Assembly: GCA_947374505.1 (NCBI GenBank)
Contig: CANCCE010000069.1
Span: forward strand, 1-12,387
DNA: 12,387 nt
Reading direction: 5' to 3'
Source: Comamonadaceae bacterium
GTDB taxonomy: Bacteria > Pseudomonadota > Gammaproteobacteria > Burkholderiales > Burkholderiaceae_C
Position 1 is the first letter of the stretch. Each line of letters opens with the position of its first letter. The notes under the pieces are model-generated. The model did no database searches, was not told the origin of the DNA, and worked only from the letters and a program-made list of their open reading frames with translations. Made by a program: the position numbers and the translations under genes. Shown piece after piece: positions 7,035-12,387 of this stretch.

Positions 7035-7295
7035 AGGGACTAGTACAAACCCTGAAAGCGTGCCATAATCAGCGGCTTGCAGTTGCACAGAGTGCTCTGC
7101 ATTTGTACATCTACCTCACACTTTTTGACTCTTACTTTTAGAGTCGCCGCTTCGGGCCATTTCAGCGCTTGATCCGTATATTCGTTTGATGGTTGATGTT
7201 TTATTAACCATGAACGAAGCCTTCTGCATCGCAGGGGTGGAGTTTCCTGTTCCTTCGCCAAAAGCGTCGCGGGCAGGTGATTAGTGAGAAAAAAC
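7035..7295 (+). other. Long leader of the DEAD-box helicase gene, with hairpins and a small upstream frame
   Basis: This 261-base stretch has no established gene. It holds several short dyads: CAGAG/CTCTG at 7088-7092 and 7095-7099; GACTCT/AGAGTC at 7127-7132 and 7140-7145; and ATGGTT...AACCAT at 7189-7211, forming a 9-bp stem with one G-U pair and a GTTTT loop. An upstream reading frame of 31 codons starts at the ATG inside that last hairpin (7189) and stops at 7282-7284, about 11 bases before the helicase ATG. It has no convincing Shine-Dalgarno sequence. The layout resembles leaders of cold-inducible or autoregulated RNA-helicase genes, but regulation is inference. Confidence 0.4.
7064..7069 (+). 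promoter_or_regulatory. Candidate -10 box of the helicase promoter
   Basis: CATAAT (five of six matches to the consensus) lies 30 bases after the orn stop. The hexamer 17 bases upstream (TAGTAC) is a poor -35, so the call is tentative. A start near 7076 would give a leader of about 220 nt. Confidence 0.28.
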
Positions 7296-9263
7296 ATGAC
7301 TGACTCTTTTGAGGCTCGTGGCGACTTTTCGTCCGAAACTTCTGACATCACTTCTGATGTTGAAATCAACCTGGTGCCGGATTTTTCCGACGCTCCTGCC
7401 GGCGAGGCATCTTCTTTGGAGGCCATCGTCGCTAAACCCAACGGTTTTGTGAAACTGGGCCTGGCCCAGGAACTTCTGCAAGCAGTGGCCGACATGGGTT
7501 TCACCCAGCCGACCCCGGTGCAGATGGCGACCATCCCGAAAGCCATGCAAGCTTTAGAAGCTGGCAAGACAGACGGCAAAGCCAAGTTCACCGACCTGCT
7601 GGTCTCCAGCCAGACCGGTAGTGGCAAGACCGCCGCGTTTTTGCTGCCCGTGCTGCACACCCTGCTCAAGCAGCAGGAAGAGGCTGAATTGCATGAGCGC
7701 GCTGAATTCGAGCGCCTGAGCGCCGAAGCTATCGCCAAAGGCGAAGCACCGCTGAAAAAACCAAAGCGCAAAGACCCGACCAATACACGTAACTTCAAGG
7801 CCGCCACCCCTGGCGCCCTGATCTTGTGCCCAACCCGCGAACTGGCTCAGCAAGTCTGCGCTGACGCGATTGACCTGGTGCGTCATTGCCGTGGTCTGCG
7901 CGTGGCCAATGTGGTCGGCGGCATTCCTTACCAATTGCAAATCGCCAAATTGCAAAACGCTAATTTGGTGGTGGCCACCCCTGGCCGTTTGCTCGATTTG
8001 CAGCGCAGCATGCAGATCAAGCTGGACCAAGTTCAGTTTTTGGTGGTCGACGAAGCCGACCGTATGTTGGACCTCGGTTTTGCCGATGACCTGACCGAAG
8101 TCAACCAGCTCACGCTGCAGCGTCGTCAGACCATGATGTTCAGCGCTACTTTCGCGCCGCGCATCATGCAATTGGCCACCCGCGTTATGCGCGAGCCACA
8201 GCGTCTCGAGATCGATTCGCCGCAAGACAAACACACCTCCATCACGCAGTCGCTGCTGTGGGCTGACAACATGACGCACAAGCGCAAGTTGCTCGACCAC
8301 TGGTTGCGCGACACGACCATCAACCAAGCCGTGGTGTTCGCCTGCACGCAGGTCGAGTGCGACGGTCTGGCCAATGATCTGGTGCAAGAAGGCTTCAGCG
8401 CCGTGGCACTGCATGGCGCTTTGAGCCAAGGTTTGCGCAATCGCCGTTTGATGGCTTTCCGCGATGGTCGCGTTCAAATTCTGGTCGCTACCGACGTCGC
8501 CGCTCGCGGTCTGGACGTCCCAACGATCACTCACGTGATCAACTACGGCCTGCCGATGAAAGCCGAAGACTACACCCACCGTATCGGCCGTACCGGCCGT
8601 GCGGGTCGCAGTGGTCAGGCGATCACGATTGCCGAATTCCGCGATCGTCGCAAAATCGGTGAAATCGAGCAGTTCACACACCAAACTTTCAAGCCAAGCA
8701 TCGTTGTCGGTCTTGAGCCGCAACAGCGTGCCCCGGCCGCTGAGCGTCCACGTGGCAACTTCAGCAACGGTCCTGACCGTGGCGGTCGCAGCTTCGGCGG
8801 CGGCGGTGGTGGCGGCTATGCAGGTCGCAAGCCAGCTGGCGGTGGCTTCGGTGGTGGTGGCGGCTTCGGCGGCAACCGCAACGACCGTGGCAATGACCGC
8901 GCTCCGTTCCAGGCTCAACAAGGCAATGGCTTTGGTGATCGCAACTTCGCAGACCGCGCACCGCGCCGTCCTGACGACCGCAATTTCGGTGGCGGTCAAG
9001 GCGGCCATGGTGGTAACTTTGGCGGCGGCAACGGTGGTCAAGGCGGCAACTTCGGTGGTGGCGGTAATTTCGCTCCGCGTGAAGAACGTAGCTTTGCACC
9101 CCGCGAAGACCGCAACTTCGGCGCACGCAACGAAGGTTTCGCACCACGTCCTGACTTTGCGGCCCGCAAGCCAGGTGGCTTTGCCAAGCCAGCAGGCAAG
9201 GTGTTCGTGCCGCGCGATGCCGCCAAAAAGGCGGGTAAATTTTCCAAGCCAGCACGCGACTGA
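7296..9263 (+). CDS. DEAD-box ATP-dependent RNA helicase with Gly-rich C-terminal tail
   Basis: DEAD-box helicases remodel RNA duplexes and RNA-protein complexes in ribosome assembly, RNA decay and cold adaptation. With the ATG at 7296 the protein has 655 residues. In order: an acidic N-terminus (1-45), Q motif (F51 to Q76), motif I SSQTGSGKT (104-112), motif Ia PTREL (179-183), motif Ib TPGR (228-231), motif II DEAD (252-255), motif III SAT (283-285), motif V ATDVAARGLD (398-407) and motif VI HRIGRTGRAG (428-437). A charged insert of about 45 residues (124-168, rich in Glu and Lys) lies between motifs I and Ia. Residues 481-655 are a low-complexity Gly/Arg/Asn/Phe tail ending in a Lys/Ala/Pro-rich basic segment. 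A GTG at 7284 would add four residues; its AGGTGA is only three bases away, so the ATG is preferred. It resembles RhlE-type proteins, but the exact subfamily cannot be fixed by eye. Confidence 0.96.
   Translation: MTDSFEARGDFSSETSDITSDVEINLVPDFSDAPAGEASSLEAIVAKPNGFVKLGLAQELLQAVADMGFTQPTPVQMATIPKAMQALEAGKTDGKAKFTDLLVSSQTGSGKTAAFLLPVLHTLLKQQEEAELHERAEFERLSAEAIAKGEAPLKKPKRKDPTNTRNFKAATPGALILCPTRELAQQVCADAIDLVRHCRGLRVANVVGGIPYQLQIAKLQNANLVVATPGRLLDLQRSMQIKLDQVQFLVVDEADRMLDLGFADDLTEVNQLTLQRRQTMMFSATFAPRIMQLATRVMREPQRLEIDSPQDKHTSITQSLLWADNMTHKRKLLDHWLRDTTINQAVVFACTQVECDGLANDLVQEGFSAVALHGALSQGLRNRRLMAFRDGRVQILVATDVAARGLDVPTITHVINYGLPMKAEDYTHRIGRTGRAGRSGQAITIAEFRDRRKIGEIEQFTHQTFKPSIVVGLEPQQRAPAAERPRGNFSNGPDRGGRSFGGGGGGGYAGRKPAGGGFGGGGGFGGNRNDRGNDRAPFQAQQGNGFGDRNFADRAPRRPDDRNFGGGQGGHGGNFGGGNGGQGGNFGGGGNFAPREERSFAPREDRNFGARNEGFAPRPDFAARKPGGFAKPAGKVFVPRDAAKKAGKFSKPARD
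8784..9074 (+). repeat. Gly-rich low-complexity coding repeats in the helicase tail
   Basis: Within the helicase gene, residues 497-593 consist largely of Gly runs broken by Phe, Asn, Arg and Gln. Motifs such as GGNFGGG, GGFGGGGG and DRNF recur, and the DNA is a matching series of GGCGGT/GGTGGC imperfect repeats. Such tails bind RNA non-specifically in other helicases and can favour condensate formation. The repeat DNA is prone to length variation between strains. Confidence 0.75.
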
Positions 9264-9276
9264 GTTTGACTAAGTC

Positions 9277-9316
9277 AAAGGCCGCTGCCAACCGAAAGGT
9301 TCGCAGCGGCCTTTTT
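9277..9316 (+). terminator. Strong intrinsic terminator after the helicase, capped by a GAAA tetraloop
   Basis: A 12-bp stem (AAAGGCCGCTGC at 9277-9288 pairing with GCAGCGGCCTTT at 9303-9314) is extended past a C-C mismatch by AACC/GGTT and closed by the GNRA loop GAAA (9294-9297). A T run ends at 9316. Because AAA precedes the stem, the - strand copy also ends in TTT, so it may act bidirectionally for the converging receptor operon. A separate perfect dyad TTTGAC-TAA-GTCAAA (9265-9279) overlaps its left foot. Confidence 0.9.
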
Positions 9317-9323
9317 ATTGGCC

Positions 9324-9339
9324 ATCACTTTTCAGTGAT
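9324..9339 (-). other. Perfect hairpin at the 3' end of the receptor gene
   Basis: ATCACT (9324-9329) and AGTGAT (9334-9339) form a 6-bp stem that on the - strand has a GAAA loop. It begins at the last base of the receptor gene's TGA stop. There is no T run after it on the - strand, so alone it is not a standard terminator. Together with the large bidirectional hairpin further on, it could stabilise or define the receptor mRNA end. Confidence 0.4.
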
Positions 9340-10310
9340 CACTCCAGTTTGGTGCCCGTGTCTTTCACGACTTTTCCCCAGCGGACCATTTCGTGAGCCA
9401 TGTAATCGTTCATGGCTTCCGGCGTTGAGTGGGACACTTCGACCCCAGCTTTGTAGAGCGCATCACGCGTCTCCGGATGACTCATGGCCTTGCCGATTTC
9501 AGCATTGAGTTTGTTGACGATCTCGCGCGGCGTTCCAGCCGGTGCCAGCAGGGCCAGCCAGACAGACGCTTCGTAGCCCGGCACACCGGCTTCTTGCAGT
9601 GTCGGCACATCCGGCAGTTGTGGGATGCGCTTGGCCGTGGTCACCGCCAGTGCGCGGAGTCGCCCCTGTGGGACCTGCGACAGGGCATTCGGTACGCCCG
9701 CAAAACTGCTCTCGACAACGCCTGCCACCAGGTCGTTGGCCGCACCGCTACTGCCTTTGTAGGGAACGTGTTTGAGGGGGGCCCCAGTCATGGCGACAAA
9801 CAAGCCGCCCATCAAATGCTGCGAACTGCCGTTGCCCGAAGACGCGTAGTGAATGGTGTCGGGGGCCGCTTTGGCCAAAGCGATGAACTCCTTGACATTG
9901 GTCGCCGCCACTTTGGGGTTGACCAGCAACACGTAGGGCGAGTCCACCAGCTTGCTGACCGCGGTGAAGCTTTTCAGTGGGTCATAAGGGATATTTTTGT
10001 AAATCCATGGACTGATCACGTGGGTGGTTGACACCATCACCAAGGTGTAGCCGTCTGGGGCTGACTTGGCGACAAAGTCAGTGCCAATGATGGAGCCGGC
10101 ACCAGCCTTGTTTTCGATGACAAACTGTTGACCCAGTGCCATCGACAAACGCTGACCGAGGATGCGGGCCACCACGTCGGTGAAGCCGCCCGGTGCAAAC
10201 GGCACCACCAACCGGACGGGTTTGTTCGGATAGGTTTGTGCGTGGACGCTGCTGAAGGCGGTTGTTGCACAAATGGCTGCGACGAGTATGGATTTAGCAA
10301 GAATTTTCAA
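9339..10310 (-). CDS. Tripartite tricarboxylate transporter (TctC/Bug family) periplasmic solute receptor
   Basis: Bug receptors bind small carboxylated solutes in the periplasm and either feed TctAB membrane components or act as sensors. Burkholderiales carry very many of them. The 323-residue protein has a signal peptide (about 1-25, positive K2/K6, hydrophobic core, VHA-Q cleavage site) and the family pattern YPNKPVRLVVPFAPGGFTD (27-45), followed by ENKAGAGSIIGTDFVAKSAPDGYT and later HVPYKGSSGAANDLVAG. The start is TTG at 10310. It keeps the full signal peptide, there is no Met between it and residue 57, and AAGGGA lies about 8 bases upstream. The gene begins 4 bases after the alpha/beta hydrolase stop, so the two form an operon. 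No tctA or tctB is in the window, making it an orphan receptor here. The ligand cannot be read from the sequence. Confidence 0.95.
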   Translation of the reverse strand: MKILAKSILVAAICATTAFSSVHAQTYPNKPVRLVVPFAPGGFTDVVARILGQRLSMALGQQFVIENKAGAGSIIGTDFVAKSAPDGYTLVMVSTTHVISPWIYKNIPYDPLKSFTAVSKLVDSPYVLLVNPKVAATNVKEFIALAKAAPDTIHYASSGNGSSQHLMGGLFVAMTGAPLKHVPYKGSSGAANDLVAGVVESSFAGVPNALSQVPQGRLRALAVTTAKRIPQLPDVPTLQEAGVPGYEASVWLALLAPAGTPREIVNKLNAEIGKAMSHPETRDALYKAGVEVSHSTPEAMNDYMAHEMVRWGKVVKDTGTKLE

Positions 10311-10314
10311 AGTG

Positions 10315-11229
10315 TTATCCCTTGTAGGCTGGCTCAGGCATGGTGTAGAAACTGTGCAGGATGTGATAAACCATCATGTAGTTTTTCTGCTGGAAGCTGG
10401 CGTGTGAGATGCCGCGCATGACGCTGAACTGCTTGTTCATGTTGGGCAGCAACTTGTAGAAATCAATCAGGTCATCCATGCCGGCAATGCCGTCGTATTC
10501 GCCGCGCAAAATGATCGATGGCACAGTGATTTTTTTCGGGTCCAGCAGCGGCAGTTTGGAGCACATGTCGACATAGGTGCCGGTAGGCATGGAGTCGTCC
10601 AGCGTCAGAATCGCGTCTGCAAAGGCGTTGACAGTCACGGGGTCGGTGGTGTCCGGATGGTCGCGCTTGAAAATGCTGTGAACGAAATCCCGGTCGATGG
10701 GGCGACGATTCTGCGCTAAAAACTCAGGCAATTTCTTCTTGCGTTGATCCAGTGTGTGACTGCCTTCGCCGGTCCAGACAAAGGCGTCCAGTGCCAGCTT
10801 GGCAACACGTTCAGGATGCCGTTCTGTGAACAGTGCCGCCTTCAGTGCGCCCGATGAAATGCCATACATCAGCAAGGATGTAGCGCCGGTTTTGTCCATG
10901 ATGTACTGGCTGCCGACAGCCAAGTCATCAGCGCCATTGCTGATGTCGAAATTGATGTTGCGGTGTTTGTCCGAACGACCATAGCCTTCGTTGTCCATGG
11001 TCCAGGTGTCAAAGCCGTGGTCAGAGAACCAGTCCATGGCGGAAGAGTAAGGGCGACCCGGAACATACAGGTCAAAAGTCGGCTGTGAGGCCATCGATGA
11101 GCCGTGGACAAAAAAGATGGTGCCGGCATGGGGCACTTTGGGTGAGGCTTTTTTCTCCCACATGAAGAGCCGGATATCGCCCTTGTGAATCCAATGCTCT
11201 ACGCCGCCGGTCCATGTCACATCACTCAT
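10315..11229 (-). CDS. Alpha/beta hydrolase fold protein, substrate unknown
   Basis: This is a 304-residue serine hydrolase of the alpha/beta fold with no signal peptide, so it is probably cytoplasmic. The likely oxyanion segment is FFVHGSS (39-45). The nucleophile is S125 in the elbow GISSG (123-127). The acid is probably D246 in RGEYDGIA, and the base is H276 in GISHASF. A cap region lies between about 148 and 215. TMDNEGYGRSDKH (77-89) matches the typical D-x-x-GxGxS loop of esterases, C-C bond hydrolases and dehalogenases. The ATG at 11229 has an excellent AAGGAA Shine-Dalgarno sequence. The Bug receptor follows after 4 bases, so the two gene products probably act on the same compound: the receptor would sense or capture it (or a relative) and the enzyme would cleave it. 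The specific reaction is not evident from sequence. Esterase, lactonase or C-C hydrolase all fit. Confidence 0.91.
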   Translation of the reverse strand: MSDVTWTGGVEHWIHKGDIRLFMWEKKASPKVPHAGTIFFVHGSSMASQPTFDLYVPGRPYSSAMDWFSDHGFDTWTMDNEGYGRSDKHRNINFDISNGADDLAVGSQYIMDKTGATSLLMYGISSGALKAALFTERHPERVAKLALDAFVWTGEGSHTLDQRKKKLPEFLAQNRRPIDRDFVHSIFKRDHPDTTDPVTVNAFADAILTLDDSMPTGTYVDMCSKLPLLDPKKITVPSIILRGEYDGIAGMDDLIDFYKLLPNMNKQFSVMRGISHASFQQKNYMMVYHILHSFYTMPEPAYKG

Positions 11230-11277
11230 TTTTTTTCCTTGTGTGGCGTTGTTATGCGCCTTTGTATTGATCTTTCT

Positions 11278-11284
11278 ATTATTA
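11278..11284 (-). promoter_or_regulatory. Possible -10 box for the hydrolase-receptor operon
   Basis: On the - strand this reads TAATAAT, whose AATAAT matches the consensus at five of six positions. It would place transcription start about 40 bases before the hydrolase ATG. Only a weak TGACGC is found near the expected -35 position, so it is low confidence. Confidence 0.22.
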
Positions 11285-11354
11285 CCAAACGAAGGCTTGA
11301 GAGCGTCATTTTGATCGCTGTTTAAGGGAAAACACTTGTGCGAAATTTGGAAAT

Positions 11355-11377
11355 AAAACGTGTTGAATGTACGTTTT
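11355..11377. promoter_or_regulatory. Perfect inverted repeat, candidate operator
   Basis: AAAACGT (11355-11361) and ACGTTTT (11371-11377) are exact inverted 7-mers separated by 9 bases. Half-site centres are 16 bases apart, a spacing compatible with a dimeric regulator on one face of DNA being offset by roughly one and a half turns. It sits midway between two divergent genes. No regulator gene is present in the window, so the binding protein is unknown. Confidence 0.35.
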
Positions 11378-11494
11378 CACAAGCTTGTTTATTTGAATTC
11401 GATCCTCCGATTCGTCGCGACGGACGTCGGTGAAAGATTCGCTTTAAGCCCTTGTGCCAAGATATCAATCTTTTATCGTTCAAGGAAGCATGGC

Positions 11495-12382
11495 GTGGTG
11501 AAAAAAATCTCTCGATTTGATCCGGTCTGGTTAGACCGCATGTACAACAATCGCGCACTGGTGCCGGACCATGCGCGCTATTTCTCGCGCTGGATCGAGG
11601 GCTCACGACAGGCCAGACAAAGTCAGGACTGCGCCATTGATTTGCCTTATGGCCAGAGCGCAGGTGAAAAAATCGATGTTTTCCCCGCCGTGGGGAACCA
11701 GCATTCAACTCGTTCCGGCGCACCCGTCCTGGTCTTTATCCATGGCGGTTACTGGCGCTCATTGGACAAGGCCGATCATTCGTTTGTGGCGCCTGCATTG
11801 ACCGCTGCCGGCGCTTGCGTGGTGGTGCCGAATTACGATTTGTGTCCGTCCGTGTCCATCCCGGACATCACGTTGCAGATGGTCAAGGCGCTGGCCTGGA
11901 CCTACCGGCATGCGGCTGATTTTGGCGGCGACCCCCATCGCATCACTGTCGCGGGTCACTCCGCCGGTGGCCACTTGGCGGCCATGTTGTTGGCCTGCCA
12001 GTGGAAGCGGTGGGCGACCGACTTGCCATCTGATTTGGTCAAAAATGCGTTGTCGATTTCGGGCTTGTTCGAGTTGGAGTGCATGATGCACGCGCCCTTC
12101 GTGAAAGACGCTTTGAAGTTGACGCCTGCACAGGTCTTGCAGGCCAGCCCGGCGTGGCTGCCGGCACCTCGGCATGGCCAGCTTTACAGCGTGGCCGGTG
12201 CTGATGAAAGTGCAGAATTTAAGCGACACAACAAGTTGATTCAGACCGCTTGGGGCAAGAAGGTTGTGCCGGTGCGTGAAGACTTACCGGGGCTCCATCA
12301 CTTCAGCATCGTTGAAGCATTGCTTGAGCCCAAGCACCGCCTGCACGCACTGGCTTTGCAGCTGCTCAAAAAGACCGCCTGA
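11495..12382 (+). CDS. Alpha/beta hydrolase, kynurenine-formamidase/carboxylesterase-like
   Basis: With the GTG at 11495 the product has 295 residues. It belongs to the HGG-type alpha/beta hydrolases related to eukaryotic-type arylformamidases and hormone-sensitive-lipase-like esterases. The N-terminus FDPVWLDRMYNNRALVPDH (8-26) is typical of that group. The oxyanion motif HGGYW is at 83-87, the nucleophile S156 lies in GHSAGG (154-159), the acid is probably D237 in GADESAEF, and the catalytic His is H268 or H269 in LHHFSIVEA. No signal peptide is seen. AAGGAA at 11483-11488 lies six bases before this GTG; a second GTG at 11498 is equally possible. The frame extends upstream to 11360, but those 45 residues show no family features. 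It is divergent from the other hydrolase, whose motifs differ, so the two are not recent duplicates. The substrate is inferred only broadly; no other kynurenine-pathway gene is in the window. Confidence 0.9.
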   Translation: MVKKISRFDPVWLDRMYNNRALVPDHARYFSRWIEGSRQARQSQDCAIDLPYGQSAGEKIDVFPAVGNQHSTRSGAPVLVFIHGGYWRSLDKADHSFVAPALTAAGACVVVPNYDLCPSVSIPDITLQMVKALAWTYRHAADFGGDPHRITVAGHSAGGHLAAMLLACQWKRWATDLPSDLVKNALSISGLFELECMMHAPFVKDALKLTPAQVLQASPAWLPAPRHGQLYSVAGADESAEFKRHNKLIQTAWGKKVVPVREDLPGLHHFSIVEALLEPKHRLHALALQLLKKTA

Positions 12383-12387
12383 AAAAT

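Larger units (their letters stand above)
11230..11494. other. Divergent intergenic regulatory region between two hydrolase genes
   Basis: This AT-richer spacer of 265 bases separates the - strand hydrolase-receptor operon from the + strand hydrolase. It contains a good Shine-Dalgarno sequence for the former next to 11230, a possible - strand -10, a perfect dyad at 11355-11377, and AAGGAA (11483-11488) for the latter. CTTGTG (11335-11340) and CACAAG (11378-11383) form a further inverted pair that partly flanks the dyad. The reading frame of the downstream gene stays open back to 11360, but the extra residues do not look like the family. No RNA gene was recognised. Confidence 0.5.

Noticed and set aside
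7554..9041. A 495-codon open frame on the - strand opposite the helicase gene.
   Set aside because: Its protein is low-complexity (Ala/Thr/His/Gln/Val-rich) with no recognisable domain, and it lies wholly opposite a gene with every DEAD-box motif. It is a by-product of GC-biased codon use.
8784..9074. A CRISPR-like or tandem-repeat array.
   Set aside because: The repetition is in-frame Gly-codon periodicity inside the helicase gene, with no constant repeat unit or unique spacers.
8599..9273. A 224-codon + strand frame overlapping the helicase tail.
   Set aside because: Its long Ala/Val/Ser runs are the frame-shifted reading of the Gly repeat. No start context or family resemblance is seen.
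9429..10031. A 200-codon + strand frame opposite the Bug receptor.
   Set aside because: It is antisense to a receptor with a clear signal peptide and family motifs, and its own translation has no recognisable domain.
11360..11494. A 45-residue N-terminal extension of the last hydrolase.
   Set aside because: The extension begins at a GTG inside the dyad, has no family features or signal peptide, and a much better AAGGAA-GTG start is present at 11495.

Overview
The window looks like chromosome of a betaproteobacterium in the Burkholderiales, most likely Comamonadaceae-like (Polaromonas, Rhodoferax and Limnohabitans type). This is inferred from protein style, moderately high GC, a Bug-family periplasmic receptor, and housekeeping genes typical of that group. 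No IS element, prophage, CRISPR array, tRNA or rRNA was recognised. About 95% of the window is coding, and most of it is conserved core genome.

Region 1 (1-2036, + strand) is the translation and tRNA-modification cluster rimM-trmD-rplS. rpsP presumably lies just upstream, outside the window. A consensus-like -10 sequence and a ~115-nt leader precede rplS. A strong intrinsic terminator closes the unit.

Region 2 (2063-3797, + strand) holds a NUDIX hydrolase of the CoA-pyrophosphatase type and a membrane protein of the CobD/CbiB (AmpE-like) family. It converges on region 3.

Region 3 (3846-6435, - strand) is a tightly packed operon read right to left: a Ste24-like M48 membrane protease, pterin-4a-carbinolamine dehydratase, and the ribosome-assembly GTPase rsgA. 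Both junctions are 4-base overlaps (GTGA, then TTGA) with non-ATG starts, which suggests translational coupling. Oligoribonuclease orn (6471-7034, +) is divergent from it across only 35 bases.

Region 4 (7035-9316, + strand) is a DEAD-box RNA helicase. It has a ~260-nt upstream leader containing hairpins and a small upstream frame, an insert in its first helicase domain and a long Gly/Arg/Asn-rich tail. A large GAAA-capped terminator follows.

Region 5 (9339-12382) is the most accessory-looking part. An alpha/beta hydrolase and a TctC/Bug solute receptor form a two-gene - strand operon with a 4-nt gap and a TTG start for the receptor. A second, unrelated alpha/beta hydrolase with kynurenine-formamidase-like features is divergent from it. 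The ~265-bp divergent spacer carries a perfect 7-9-7 dyad that could be an operator. A small hydrolytic-catabolic module is a reasonable inference, but the substrate is unknown.

No clearly new biological system is visible. The best leads are the receptor/two-hydrolase locus and its dyad, the helicase leader and tail, and the CbiB-like protein without a cobalamin context.
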